64,000 nucleotides of DNA from Mycobacterium sp. 155. Lineage in GTDB: Bacteria; Actinomycetota; Actinomycetes; Mycobacteriales; Mycobacteriaceae. Position numbers and translations under genes: made by a program. Positions 38,298 to 46,742 of the stretch are shown here, piece after piece; the first letter of the stretch is position 1; every line of letters begins with the position of its first letter. The stretch spans positions 4,228,478 to 4,292,477 of the forward strand of contig NZ_KB892705.1 in the NCBI RefSeq assembly GCF_000373905.1. The letters are read 5' to 3'. The notes below the pieces were generated by a model that saw only the letters and a list, made by a program, of their open reading frames with translations, had not been told where the DNA came from and made no database searches.

Positions 38298-39437
38298 TTA
38301 GGGGGCGTGTACGTGCGTGACGCTCCACTCCGGTAATGGATCGGGGTAGCGCAGCCACGCCTGTTCGCCGAGGGCCAGCTCGTCGTCGGTCAGCAGCGCG
38401 CCGCGCAGCAGGGCGTCGAGCCCGTCACGGTCGATGCGGATACCGATGAACACGATTTCCTGACTTGCCGGTACCTCGGTGCGCGACCAGAACTGAGCGG
38501 GCTCGATGACGAGGTTAGGGCCGGCCTGCGACCAGATCGCGGCGATCGCCGGCCTGCTGGCGATCCAGCAGAAACCCTTGCTGCGCAGCAGGCCGGTGAT
38601 CTGATCGAGCGCCGCCGCCAGCCGCTGGGGGTGAAACGGCCGGTCGGAGCGAAACGTCATCGAGCCGATGCCGTACTCCTCGGTCTCCGGCGTGTGTCCG
38701 CCGGCGATCTCTTCGTCCCAGCCTGGTGCCGCCGCGGCGGCGATCGGATCGAACAGGCCGGTGTTCATTACTTCGTCGAGGTCGACGACGCCGTGGTCAG
38801 TGTGTATGAGTCGGGCCTTGGGATTGAGCCGGCGCACTACCGCCTCGACTGCTCCGAGCCGCTGTTCGCCGACCAGATCGGTCTTGTTCAGCAGGATGAC
38901 GTCGGCGAATTCGACTTGATCGACGAGCAGGTCGGCGACGCTGCGTGCGTCGCCCGGTCCCGCGGTCATCTCGCGGGCGGCCAGCGCTTCGCCTCTGGCC
39001 AACTCGGTCAGGAACGTCGACGCGTCGACGACTGTCACCAACGTGTCCAATCGAGCCAGTGCACCCAGGCTGAAGCCGTCCTCGAATTCCCAGCTGAACG
39101 TCGCCGCGACCGGCATGGGTTCGGAGATGCCGGTCGACTCGATCACCAGATGGTCGAACCGGTTCTGCCGGGCCAGCTCACCGACGGCCTCGATGAGGTC
39201 CTCGCGCAGCGTGCAGCAGATACAGCCGTTGGTGAGTTCGACGAGCTTCTCCTGGGTGCGATCGAGGTGTCCCTGCCCGGCGACGAGGGCCGCGTCGATG
39301 TTGACCTCGCTCATGTCGTTGACGATGACCGCGACGCGTCTGCCGTCACGGTTGGCCAGGATGTGGTTGAGCAGCGTGGTCTTGCCTGCGCCGAGGAAGC
39401 CGGACAGGACCGTGACGGGTAGCAAGGGGGTCATCAA
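38298..39437 (-). CDS. CobW/COG0523 zinc-metallochaperone GTPase
   Basis: A 379-residue G3E GTPase with intact motifs: Walker [11 protein letters not shown] (residues 12-21), the metal-binding NGCICC (about 70-75), switch ESTGISEP and NKTDL. The C-terminal CobW domain has [16 protein letters not shown], and the end is histidine-containing (THVHAP). Such proteins deliver zinc to client enzymes in deficiency. The gene is divergent from znuA, with a perfect Zur box ten bases before its start (ATGATG at 39437/39434). It contrasts with the degenerate Mrf homologue nearby. Confidence 0.93.
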   Translation of the reverse strand: MMTPLLPVTVLSGFLGAGKTTLLNHILANRDGRRVAVIVNDMSEVNIDAALVAGQGHLDRTQEKLVELTNGCICCTLREDLIEAVGELARQNRFDHLVIESTGISEPMPVAATFSWEFEDGFSLGALARLDTLVTVVDASTFLTELARGEALAAREMTAGPGDARSVADLLVDQVEFADVILLNKTDLVGEQRLGAVEAVVRRLNPKARLIHTDHGVVDLDEVMNTGLFDPIAAAAAPGWDEEIAGGHTPETEEYGIGSMTFRSDRPFHPQRLAAALDQITGLLRSKGFCWIASRPAIAAIWSQAGPNLVIEPAQFWSRTEVPASQEIVFIGIRIDRDGLDALLRGALLTDDELALGEQAWLRYPDPLPEWSVTHVHAP

Positions 39438-39446
39438 GCTCCTTAA

Positions 39447-39461
39447 TGAAAATGATTTTCA
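39447..39461. promoter_or_regulatory. Perfect Zur box between the CobW GTPase gene and znuA
   Basis: TGAAAATGATTTTCA is a perfect inverted repeat around its centre. It is placed ten bases before the CobW GTPase start and 54 bases before znuA. Confidence 0.9.
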
Positions 39462-39492
39462 ATACGAGATGATCCGGGAGTGCGCGGATTAA

Positions 39493-39508
39493 TGCAAACG
39501 GTTATCGT
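39493..39508 (+). promoter_or_regulatory. Second Zur-like site overlapping the znuA -10
   Basis: TGCAAACGGTTATCG matches the Zur palindrome at 10 of 15 positions. TATCGT (39503-39508) fits a TANNNT -10 whose start point would fall at about the znuA GTG, suggesting a leaderless transcript. Confidence 0.45.
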
Positions 39509-39515
39509 TATCGCC

Positions 39516-40469
39516 GTGAACCTCACCTTGCCCCGCACACTGCGCGCCACGGCCGCCGCTGTGTTGCTCGCCGCACCCTTCGCTCTGGCCGCCTGCTCCG
39601 GCTCCGGCACCGAGACCGCTTCGTCGACAAGCGCCGCCGCCGCGGGTGACTGCCCGACCACGCCGGTTGACGTCGTCGTCAGCGTCGATCAGTGGGGCGA
39701 CATAGTCTCCGACCTCGGCGGGGCCTGCGCCAAGGTCACGACCGTGTTGGCCAGTTCGTCGGTCGACCCGCACGACTATGAGCCCTCGCCGTCGGACGCG
39801 GCCAAGTTCGCCGGTGCCCAACTGGTCGTCATCAACGGCGGCCACTACGACGAGTGGGCGGCGAAGCTGGCCGCGAGTTCGGCGGCGAGTGCGCCCGTCG
39901 TCAACGCCATCGATCTCGACCGCGGCGAGGGCGCCGGCGTCAATCCCCACGCCTGGTACCGTCCGGCCACTGTGACGGCCGTTGCCGATGCAGTCACGGC
40001 CAAGCTGAGCGATCTGGCACCGCAGGCCAAGGACTATTTCCAGGGCCGGCGCTCGGCATTCACCGACCAGATGAAGCCCTACAACCAGCTCATCGACACC
40101 ATCAAGACCAAGGGTGCGGGCAAGACCTACGCCGCCACCGAAACCGTGTTCGACGACATGGCCGGCGCCCTCGGGCTGTCTGACCGCACGCCCGAGGGCT
40201 ATCAGGTGGCGTCGTCCAACGAGACCGATCCCTCACCTGCCGACCTGGACGCCTTCTTGCGGCTGCTGAGTGACAAGGGCGTCGACGTGCTGATTTACAA
40301 CACTCAGACCGAAGGGTCGGTGCCAGAGCAGATCCGTACCGCTGCCGAGAAGGCAGGAGTTCCGGTGGTCGAAGTCACCGAAACGGTGGCGCCGGGAGCG
40401 AAGTCGTTCGAGGCTTGGCAGGTGGACCAACTCACCGCTCTTGCCAAAGCCCTTCAGATCCAGACGTGA
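39516..40469 (+). CDS. znuA: Zinc ABC transporter substrate-binding lipoprotein
   Basis: A 317-residue lipoprotein of the TroA/ZnuA family. The signal ends at the lipobox LAAC. Zinc ligands are expected from the histidines in DPHDYEPSPSD and NPHAWYRP; the usual third histidine position reads TETVFDDMAG, and no histidine-rich loop is present. The GTG at 39516 starts the signal peptide (MNLTLPRTLRA) directly after a Zur-like site and has no ribosome binding site. It overlaps znuC (GTGA) in a three-gene import operon. Confidence 0.92.
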   Translation: MNLTLPRTLRATAAAVLLAAPFALAACSGSGTETASSTSAAAAGDCPTTPVDVVVSVDQWGDIVSDLGGACAKVTTVLASSSVDPHDYEPSPSDAAKFAGAQLVVINGGHYDEWAAKLAASSAASAPVVNAIDLDRGEGAGVNPHAWYRPATVTAVADAVTAKLSDLAPQAKDYFQGRRSAFTDQMKPYNQLIDTIKTKGAGKTYAATETVFDDMAGALGLSDRTPEGYQVASSNETDPSPADLDAFLRLLSDKGVDVLIYNTQTEGSVPEQIRTAAEKAGVPVVEVTETVAPGAKSFEAWQVDQLTALAKALQIQT

Positions 40470-41263
40470 CACCAGACTCCAACCGCGGACCGGCAGCCGA
40501 TCCGCCCGCACTGATCTTCAACGATGTCAGCGTGGTGCGCGGCGGACGGCTGATCTGGTCGGAAGGCACCTTCGAGATCCCGGCCGGTGGCATCGTCGCG
40601 CTGATCGGGTCGAACGGCTCTGGCAAATCGACCATGCTCCAGCTCGTGCTGGGCCTACTGCCGACGGCATCGGGTTCAGTGCGGGTGCTGGGCGGTAAGC
40701 CAGGGGAGAACAACGATCTGATCGGCTATGTGCCGCAGGACTATGTCGCGGGTGCGGGGGAGGCGATCCGGGCCAGGGACGCGGTGATGCTCGGGCTCAC
40801 CGGGCGTCGCTGGGGACTGCGTCGCACGACTCGGGCCGACATGGCCAGGGTCGACGACGCGCTGCGGTGGGTCGAGGCCACCGATTTCGCCGACCGGCGG
40901 CTCGCGCAGCTCTCCGGCGGGCAGCGACAGCGCATCGCCCTGGCTAACGCCCTTGTGGGACATCCGAAGATGCTCATCCTCGATGAACCGTTGGCGGCGC
41001 TGGACCTGCGTAACCAGCATGAGATCGTGGGCCTGCTGGCCCGTCTGAACGCCGATCTCGGTGTGACGATTCTCGTTGTCGCCCACGACCTCAACCCACT
41101 GCTGTCGGTCCTCGACAGTGCCATCTACCTGCTCGACGGTCATGCTCACTACGCTGCGATCGACGAGGTGGTCGACGCCGATCTGCTGACCCACCTGTAC
41201 GGCACGAAGGTTCAAGTGGCCAACACCCTGCAGGGCAAGATGTATATGAGGAGCGGGCAGTGA
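40466..41263 (+). CDS. znuC: Zinc ABC transporter ATP-binding protein
   Basis: A 265-residue ABC ATPase with Walker A GSNGSGKST near residues 50-58, Q-loop YVPQDY, signature LSGGQRQR and Walker B MLILDEPLAALD. It powers zinc import through ZnuB with ZnuA as receptor. The GTG at 40466 overlaps the znuA stop, and its own stop overlaps the znuB start (GTGA). Confidence 0.95.
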   Translation: MTPDSNRGPAADPPALIFNDVSVVRGGRLIWSEGTFEIPAGGIVALIGSNGSGKSTMLQLVLGLLPTASGSVRVLGGKPGENNDLIGYVPQDYVAGAGEAIRARDAVMLGLTGRRWGLRRTTRADMARVDDALRWVEATDFADRRLAQLSGGQRQRIALANALVGHPKMLILDEPLAALDLRNQHEIVGLLARLNADLGVTILVVAHDLNPLLSVLDSAIYLLDGHAHYAAIDEVVDADLLTHLYGTKVQVANTLQGKMYMRSGQ

Positions 41264-42114
41264 CTGTTCTCGCGCTGGGCTACCAGCAGAACTGGTGGCA
41301 GATCCTCACCTCGGCGTTCATGCGCAATGCACTGATCGGTGGCACGTTGGTGGCGCTCGCCGCCGGGCTCATCGGCTACTTCATCATCGTGCGGAACACG
41401 GCGTTCGCCGCCCACGCCCTGGCCCACATCGGCCTGCCCGGGGCGACCGGAGCCTTCCTACTGGGGTTGCCGGTCGGATTCGGGCTCGGGGTGTTCTGCG
41501 TCGGCGGGGCGCTGGTCATCGGGGCACTCGGGAAACGGGCCGGGGACCGTGAGGTAGCGACCGGCACCGTGCTGGCACTGGCCACCGGATTCGGGCTCTT
41601 CTTCAACTCGCTGGCCACCAAGAACTCATCCACCATGACCAATGTGCTGTTCGGGAATCTGCTGGCGATCACCGGTGAGCAGTTGTTGACTTTCACGGCG
41701 CTGCTGGCACTGCTGGCCGCCACGATGGGATTCATCTACCGTCCACTGCTGTTCGCCTCGGTCAACGCGCCGGTGGCCGAAGCCAAGGGGGTGCCGGTCA
41801 AGGCGCTGTCGATCCTGTTCATGGCACTGCTCGGAGTCGCGGTCACCATGGCGGTGCAGGCCGTTGGCACGTTGCTGTTGTTCGCGCTCGTCGTCACTCC
41901 GGCGGCGACGGCGATCATGCTGACCGCCAGGCCGTTGGCGGCGATGGGGATTTCGACGGGCATCAGCCTCGTGTCGGTCTGGGTGGGGTTGGCGGTATCG
42001 GCGGTGTTCAACATGCCGCCGAGCTTCCTGATCGTGACCATCGCCTGCGGATGCTGGCTCGCGGTGTGGCTCGCGGCGCGTGCCGCACGCGAGACCGGGG
42101 CGTTGATCGGCTAG
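41260..42114 (+). CDS. znuB: Zinc ABC transporter permease
   Basis: A 284-residue membrane protein of the ABC-3 family with about eight helices and typical motifs (FAAHALAHIGLPGATGAFLLG, GKRAGDREVATGTVLALA, FGNLLAI). It forms the channel of the Zur-regulated zinc importer. The GTG start overlaps znuC. A LacI gene follows after 11 bases and may be read through. Confidence 0.95.
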   Translation: MTVLALGYQQNWWQILTSAFMRNALIGGTLVALAAGLIGYFIIVRNTAFAAHALAHIGLPGATGAFLLGLPVGFGLGVFCVGGALVIGALGKRAGDREVATGTVLALATGFGLFFNSLATKNSSTMTNVLFGNLLAITGEQLLTFTALLALLAATMGFIYRPLLFASVNAPVAEAKGVPVKALSILFMALLGVAVTMAVQAVGTLLLFALVVTPAATAIMLTARPLAAMGISTGISLVSVWVGLAVSAVFNMPPSFLIVTIACGCWLAVWLAARAARETGALIG

Positions 42115-42125
42115 CCTCAGAAAGC

Positions 42126-43226
42126 ATGCCTAGGAGTCCCCATCCGCCGCGGCGGGCGACCCTGGCCTCACTGGCTGCGGAACTCAACGTCTCCCGCACC
42201 ACGATCTCCAACGCCTACAACCGCCCTGATCAGCTGTCGGCGGACCTGCGGGAGCGCATCTTCGACGCCGCCAAGCGTCTCGGCTACGCGGGGCCCGACC
42301 CGGTGGCGCGATCGTTGCGCACCCGCAAGGCCGGGGCGGTCGGGCTGATGATCACCGAGCCGCTCAATTACTCGTTCAGTGATCCCGCCGCACTCGACTT
42401 CGTTGCCGGACTGGCCGAATCGTGTGAGGCGGCCGGTCAGGGCCTGCTGTTGGTGGCGGTCGGGCCGAACCGCACGCTCGACGAGGGTTCGGCCGCGGTG
42501 CTGTCCGCGGGTGTCGATGGCTTCGTGGTGTACTCCGCGTCCGACGACGACCCGTACCTGCCCGTGGTGCGGCAGCGTCACCTGCCGATGGTGGTGGTCG
42601 ACCAGCCCAAGGATGTGCCCGGGGTGTCACGTGTCGGCATCGACGATCGTGGTTCCATGCGCCGGCTGGCCGAGCACGTCCTGGAACTCGGCCACCGCGA
42701 CATCGGTCTGCTCACCATGCGGTTAGGGCGCGACTGGCCCCACCCGAGCGGTAAACCGGCGCCGGCACCGCCGGATCGAGTGCTGACCCCGCATTTCCAT
42801 GTGCAGCGCGAGCGGATCCACGGGGTGTACGACGCGATGAGCGCCGCCGGGCTGGCCCCGGAATCGCTGACGGTCGTGGAGAGCTACGAGCACCTGCCGA
42901 CCTCGGGAGGCGCTGCGGCCGAAGTGGCGCTTGCGGTCAATCCATTGATCACCGCGCTGATGTGCACGGCCGACGTGCTCGCCCTGTCGGCGATGGATTA
43001 CCTACGCGCACACGGCATTTACGTTCCCGGGCAGATGACCGTCACCGGGTTCGACGGGATTCCCGACGCGCTGCGCCGCGGCCTGACCACAGTCGTGCAG
43101 TCCAGTGTCGAGAAGGGCCGGCGCGCCGGCCAGTTGCTGCACAACCCACCGCGATCCGGGCTTCCGGTGATCGAGGTGCTCGACACCGAGGTGGTGCGCG
43201 GCCGGACGTCCGGCCCGCCGGCTTAG
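42126..43226 (+). CDS. LacI family transcriptional regulator (Rv3575c-like)
   Basis: A 366-residue regulator with an N-terminal helix-turn-helix (TLASLAAELNVSRTTISNAY, about residues 12-31), the hinge helix DPVARSLRTRK and a periplasmic-binding-like sensor domain. It matches Rv3575c, which neighbours kstR in M. tuberculosis; the effector is unknown. I chose the ATG at 42126. Its stop overlaps that of the convergent otsB by four bases, so otsB control by it is possible but not shown. Confidence 0.9.
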   Translation: MPRSPHPPRRATLASLAAELNVSRTTISNAYNRPDQLSADLRERIFDAAKRLGYAGPDPVARSLRTRKAGAVGLMITEPLNYSFSDPAALDFVAGLAESCEAAGQGLLLVAVGPNRTLDEGSAAVLSAGVDGFVVYSASDDDPYLPVVRQRHLPMVVVDQPKDVPGVSRVGIDDRGSMRRLAEHVLELGHRDIGLLTMRLGRDWPHPSGKPAPAPPDRVLTPHFHVQRERIHGVYDAMSAAGLAPESLTVVESYEHLPTSGGAAAEVALAVNPLITALMCTADVLALSAMDYLRAHGIYVPGQMTVTGFDGIPDALRRGLTTVVQSSVEKGRRAGQLLHNPPRSGLPVIEVLDTEVVRGRTSGPPA

Positions 43227-43960
43227 CCGCGACGCGCGTCGAACAGGTATTTCAGGGCTGCCGCAACGTCTTCCGGAAGTTGCACCCGGTAGCCGGCCAG
43301 GGTTTCGCCCGGGCCGACCTTGACACCGACGTCGCCGTCGCGCATGCGCCGAAACGCCTTCTCGTCGGTCACGTCATCGCCGAAGTACACGACCGCCGAC
43401 GCGTCGAACTCCTTGCGCAGGATGTCGATCGCCTCGCCCTTGTCCGTCGAGATCACCGCGAATTCCAGCACGGCCTTGCCTTCGGTCAACTCGGCCGGCC
43501 AGGCCCGCGCCGTCGCGCGGGCCTGTGCCAGGGCGGCTTGGGCGTCGCCGGGCGCGGCATTGCGGACGTGCAGCGCGACGCTGGCGGGTTTGACTTCGAC
43601 GGCCACCCCGGACTTATCGGCGGCGATCGCCTCGAGCTCGGCGGTGATGGTGGCGAGTAGGGCCGTGTCGATCCGATGGGCGAAGCCGGTGTCGAACTCG
43701 GCGCCGTGACTGCCGATCATGTGCACCGTCGCGGGCATACCCGACAGCTCGCGCAGCACGCTCAGCGCCCGCCCGGAGATCAGGGCCGTAGCGGTGCCGG
43801 GCAGCGCGGCAAGCTCGACGAGCGTGGCTGCGGCATCGGGCAGCGGGCGCGCGTCGGCCGGATGGTTGACGATCGGGGCGAGGGTTCCGTCGAAATCGGA
43901 GGTGACCAAGAGCCGCGGGGTGTGCGCTACCCGGGCTAGCGCGTGCCGAAGACCGCTCAC
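43223..43960 (-). CDS. otsB: Trehalose-6-phosphate phosphatase
   Basis: HAD-family phosphatase completing trehalose synthesis from UDP-glucose and glucose-6-phosphate. The 245-residue protein has motif I SDFDGTLAPI near residues 20-29, LISGR, GSHGAE and the late acidic motif FGDDVTDEKAF. It is a single-domain enzyme, shorter than the 391-residue OtsB2 of M. tuberculosis, whose N-terminal extension it lacks. It starts three bases after kstR on the same strand, so the two probably share a transcript. Confidence 0.92.
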   Translation of the reverse strand: MSGLRHALARVAHTPRLLVTSDFDGTLAPIVNHPADARPLPDAAATLVELAALPGTATALISGRALSVLRELSGMPATVHMIGSHGAEFDTGFAHRIDTALLATITAELEAIAADKSGVAVEVKPASVALHVRNAAPGDAQAALAQARATARAWPAELTEGKAVLEFAVISTDKGEAIDILRKEFDASAVVYFGDDVTDEKAFRRMRDGDVGVKVGPGETLAGYRVQLPEDVAAALKYLFDARRG

Positions 43961-43963
43961 CCG

Positions 43964-44644
43964 TCAAATCTTAGGTTGGTCTCCGTCGCCGATCAGCAGT
44001 CGCACGGCCAGGTCCAGCCGCTTGGCGACATCGGTCGCCGAGGCGCGTCGGGTCAGCCAGGCCAGCAGGTTGGACAGCCACACATCGGAGATCACCCGGG
44101 CGATGTGGTATTGGTCCTCGGTCGGCTCACCGTCACTCATGGCGCGCGCGAACATCGAGTCCATGAGCTTGCCCACGTGGTCCACCTCGCCGGCCGCCGA
44201 GGCGTCGGCGAATACGAAAGCCCTGGTCATAGCCTCGGTGAGGAGCGGATTGCGTTGCATGGCCCGGTTCAGCTTGCCCACCATGATGGTCAGCCGCTGA
44301 TACGGAGTGCCCCCGGTCAGCACGGTGCGGTCTGTTTTGGCATCGATGCGCTCGAGCTCGCGGCCCAGCGCGGAGACGAGCAGGTGGACCTTCGACGGGA
44401 AGTAGCGGTACAGCGTGCCGACCGCGACATCGGCCCGTTCGGCGACCGCCCGCATCTGGACAGCCTCGTACCCGCCTTTGGATGCGATGGCCAGGGTGGC
44501 GTCGAGGATGCGCTTGCGACGCTCCCGCTGTGCTTCGGTACCGAGTTCGGACTCGGCGAGAACCGCCACGGTCATGACCTCACGCGGTCGTGAATCCGAC
44601 TCGGCGAACGGCTCGTTGCGCGCTGACTGGGATAAGCCGGACAT
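43964..44644 (-). CDS. kstR: TetR-family repressor of cholesterol catabolism KstR
   Basis: Represses the large sterol degradation regulon and is released by 3-oxo-cholestenoyl-CoA. The core from AVLAESELGTEAQRERRK to the C-terminus is nearly identical to M. tuberculosis KstR, including the recognition region AVGTLYRYFPSK. The start at 44644 (226 residues) has AGGAG upstream; an ATG at 44575 (203 residues) matches the shorter annotated homologue. A perfect KstR operator lies about 140 bases upstream, consistent with autorepression. otsB follows in the same operon. Confidence 0.96.
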   Translation of the reverse strand: MSGLSQSARNEPFAESDSRPREVMTVAVLAESELGTEAQRERRKRILDATLAIASKGGYEAVQMRAVAERADVAVGTLYRYFPSKVHLLVSALGRELERIDAKTDRTVLTGGTPYQRLTIMVGKLNRAMQRNPLLTEAMTRAFVFADASAAGEVDHVGKLMDSMFARAMSDGEPTEDQYHIARVISDVWLSNLLAWLTRRASATDVAKRLDLAVRLLIGDGDQPKI

Positions 44645-44784
44645 GTCGTTGGCGACTCCTTTGTACCGCGTACTTCGTCGGAGACAATACGCACGACGGT
44701 CTGCTTTTCCACGTCTTGTCGGTTCGGCATCGACGTGTCCTGCTCCGTTCCCGGTCGACTTGGCGGGCCGAACATTGTCGCCAT

Positions 44785-44798
44785 TAGAACACGTTCTA
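44785..44798. promoter_or_regulatory. KstR operator
   Basis: TAGAACACGTTCTA is a perfect 14-bp palindrome fitting the KstR consensus TnnAACnnGTTnnA. It lies in the kstR promoter region. Confidence 0.93.
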
Positions 44799-44831
44799 GT
44801 AGAGTCCGAATGCCTGCGGTGGGCCGCAACG

Positions 44832-44865
44832 ACCGAGCCCCCCTCCTTCCGGAGGGGGGCTCGGT
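44832..44865. terminator. Strong hairpin terminator between the GjpA-like gene and kstR
   Basis: A perfect 15-bp stem (44832-44846 with 44851-44865) and a four-base loop lie 14 bases beyond the GjpA-like stop. It ends transcription of that leftward gene before the kstR promoter; the T-rich side is on the plus strand. Confidence 0.85.
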
Positions 44866-44879
44866 TTATGTTGTGGTGC

Positions 44880-46367
44880 TTAGTTCTTGGCGTGCTTCGG
44901 AGAGCTCTTCTTGGAGGAGCTCTTGTGAGTGCTCTTGTCGTCGCCGCCCTTGTTCTTGGACGATTCGGTGTTCGACGAATCAGCGTCCGCGGAGTTCGAC
45001 TTGGTCTCGTTCTTGGCCGAATTGTTGGTCGTCGACCGGTTCTTGAACCGGTTCTGCCACGAGCTGTTGGAGGTCGTGTTGTTCGCGGCCGGCTTGGCAG
45101 TGTCGTCAGCCTTGGTGCTGTCAGCCTTCTCGGTGTCAGCAGCAGGCGTGACCTTCACGCTGTGGGTGCCCCAGGTGCTACGGCGCTCTTGCTTGACGGC
45201 GCGGAGGCCGGTCTTCTCGCTCTTGTCGCCATCGTCGGAGCCCTTGGCTTCATCACTGGCTTTATCGGCGCTGGCGGTGGATTCCTCTTCGGCGCTGAGC
45301 TGCTGGACGTTGACCGTGACCGACTTATTGGTCTGGCCGAACAGACCCGACAGCCCCGCCAGGGCGGTTGTGTTGTTCGTGGTGGCGGCTTCGGCTTCGG
45401 CCTCTGGGGCGATGGCGTCGGCGATCTTCTTGGGGATCGTCTGGAAGAACGCCGCGATCGGACCATCAGGCGTGCAAGAGCCCGTGCAACTGCCCCTGGA
45501 GGACAGCAGACCGGCCCACGGGGCGATGGTGTCGCCGTCGTTGTAGTCGAAGCCGTTGAGGAACGTGTCGGCTAGCACGGCGGGTAGGTCGACCAGTGAG
45601 CTGAGTGCTGTGGTGGGGTCGCCGTCCTCAGTCGAGCTGCTCACGTCCCCAGCCGCACGCGACAGCTGGAATAGCACGCCGCTCAGCGGGGCATACAGAG
45701 ACTGGAAACCGCCCTTGAACAGGGTGTCCGAGTTGGCCAGGACGCCGACCACGGCGGCGAAGTCCAGCGCCATCTGCTCAGGGACACCCACGTTATTCGA
45801 GTTGGAGAGCAACACCGAGAAGACGGGCTTCATGAGAAGGTTGTCGGATCCGCGCAGCACGAGGTTGTTCAGAGCGTCGTAGGCAGCGCCGATGTCGTTG
45901 CCTTGCAGGGCAGTCTGGAAGTCGTTGAGGTAGTCCGCACCACCCTTCTTGGTGACATTTCCGTCGGCATCTACTTCATGACGGTTCCAGAAGGCTTCGA
46001 ACGAGGCGGGAACCGTGTTGGCCATGTTGGCAATGGTCTGCAGGTAACCCGACTGGTTGTCCCCGATCTGGCCCAGCGCCGGGAAAAGCGCCCAGCTATC
46101 GGCGAGGTTGGTGATGTTCGACGCGGTGTTGTCGAACAGCTGACCGTAGGCATCCAAGGGTGAGCTGGTGGCGTCGGTGGCTGCGGCGAGCTGGACCGCG
46201 CGCTGCTGCGCTTCGATCAGCGCCGGGCTCGAGGCCACCGGGGTGATGGCGATGGCACTGGCGCCAAGGGCGGCGACACTTGCGGCGACGATTTTGTTCT
46301 TGCGGCTGGACGATTCTGTCCCGACCGCTGCCGGGGCGGTAGGCCCGGCGCTGAGTGCTTGTTGCAC
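44880..46367 (-). CDS. Secreted GjpA-like envelope protein with low-complexity tail
   Basis: A 495-residue exported protein: signal-like region near residues 24-46, a mature domain (about 50-330) rich in Asn/Ala/Leu that resembles proteins annotated as outer membrane porin GjpA in mycobacteria, a disulfide candidate (SCTGSC), and a charged Ser/Asn/Lys/Thr-rich tail of about 150 residues ending KSSPKHAKN. No PE or PPE motif was found. A GTG start follows AGAGGAG. Upstream IdeR-type boxes suggest iron regulation. The exact function is unknown; porin activity is only implied by family naming. Confidence 0.7.
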   Translation of the reverse strand: MQQALSAGPTAPAAVGTESSSRKNKIVAASVAALGASAIAITPVASSPALIEAQQRAVQLAAATDATSSPLDAYGQLFDNTASNITNLADSWALFPALGQIGDNQSGYLQTIANMANTVPASFEAFWNRHEVDADGNVTKKGGADYLNDFQTALQGNDIGAAYDALNNLVLRGSDNLLMKPVFSVLLSNSNNVGVPEQMALDFAAVVGVLANSDTLFKGGFQSLYAPLSGVLFQLSRAAGDVSSSTEDGDPTTALSSLVDLPAVLADTFLNGFDYNDGDTIAPWAGLLSSRGSCTGSCTPDGPIAAFFQTIPKKIADAIAPEAEAEAATTNNTTALAGLSGLFGQTNKSVTVNVQQLSAEEESTASADKASDEAKGSDDGDKSEKTGLRAVKQERRSTWGTHSVKVTPAADTEKADSTKADDTAKPAANNTTSNSSWQNRFKNRSTTNNSAKNETKSNSADADSSNTESSKNKGGDDKSTHKSSSKKSSPKHAKN

Positions 46368-46444
46368 GGAAATCTCCTCTTTGAAATGGCTGCGGCCTTC
46401 CTGGGGCCGCGATGGGAGGTTAGCTGAGAGTTACCTGAAGAACA

Positions 46445-46463
46445 ATAGGTATGCCTAACCTAA
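46445..46463. promoter_or_regulatory. IdeR-type iron box upstream of the GjpA-like gene
   Basis: Read on the minus strand, TTAGGTTAGGCATACCTAT matches the IdeR consensus TTAGGTTAGGCTAACCTAA at 16 of 19 positions. It lies about 80 bases upstream of the gene start. Confidence 0.8.
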
Positions 46464-46589
46464 CATTATAGAGGATTTAAGAGTGCCTGATCAGGCGCTG
46501 AAGGATCGTCAGCCGAGGTCGGGGCGGTTTCCGGGGTCGCCGTCCGTTGTCCGATGCCAAGCATCAGCTGAGCCGCACCTAAGAAATTA

Positions 46590-46608
46590 TCAGGTAAGGC
46601 TAACCAGA
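46590..46608. promoter_or_regulatory. Second IdeR-like box
   Basis: TCAGGTAAGGCTAACCAGA matches the IdeR consensus at about 15 of 19 positions, 127 bases further from the GjpA-like gene. Confidence 0.55.
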
Positions 46609-46742
46609 TGTGGGCTACGTTTCTGATGTTCGGTATTGATTGATTGATCAAATAAATGAGTGGCGAACTATGGCGCGCCGAAGGCAAGGTTGCGTTCCTC
46701 GCCGGCGCCGCACGGGACAGGGACGACGAGGTTCAACGGAGT

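Larger units (their letters stand above)
46368..46742. other. AT-rich intergenic region with iron boxes
   Basis: These 375 bases separate the GjpA-like gene from the FAD oxidoreductase gene; both are leftward. It holds two IdeR-like sites and an AT-rich patch (46640-46660, repeated TGAT). Short frames here lack ribosome binding sites and protein-like composition. No terminator hairpin was recognised downstream of the oxidoreductase. Confidence 0.6.

Noticed and set aside
44880..46367. PE/PPE or PE_PGRS identity for the secreted protein
   Set aside because: No Pro-Glu N-terminal domain and no GGA/GGN repeats; the signal peptide and Asn/Ser/Lys tail fit a GjpA-like protein better.
46466..46687. 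Leftward 73-codon frame in the AT-rich intergenic region
   Set aside because: No ribosome binding site, overlaps an iron box, and composition is not protein-like.
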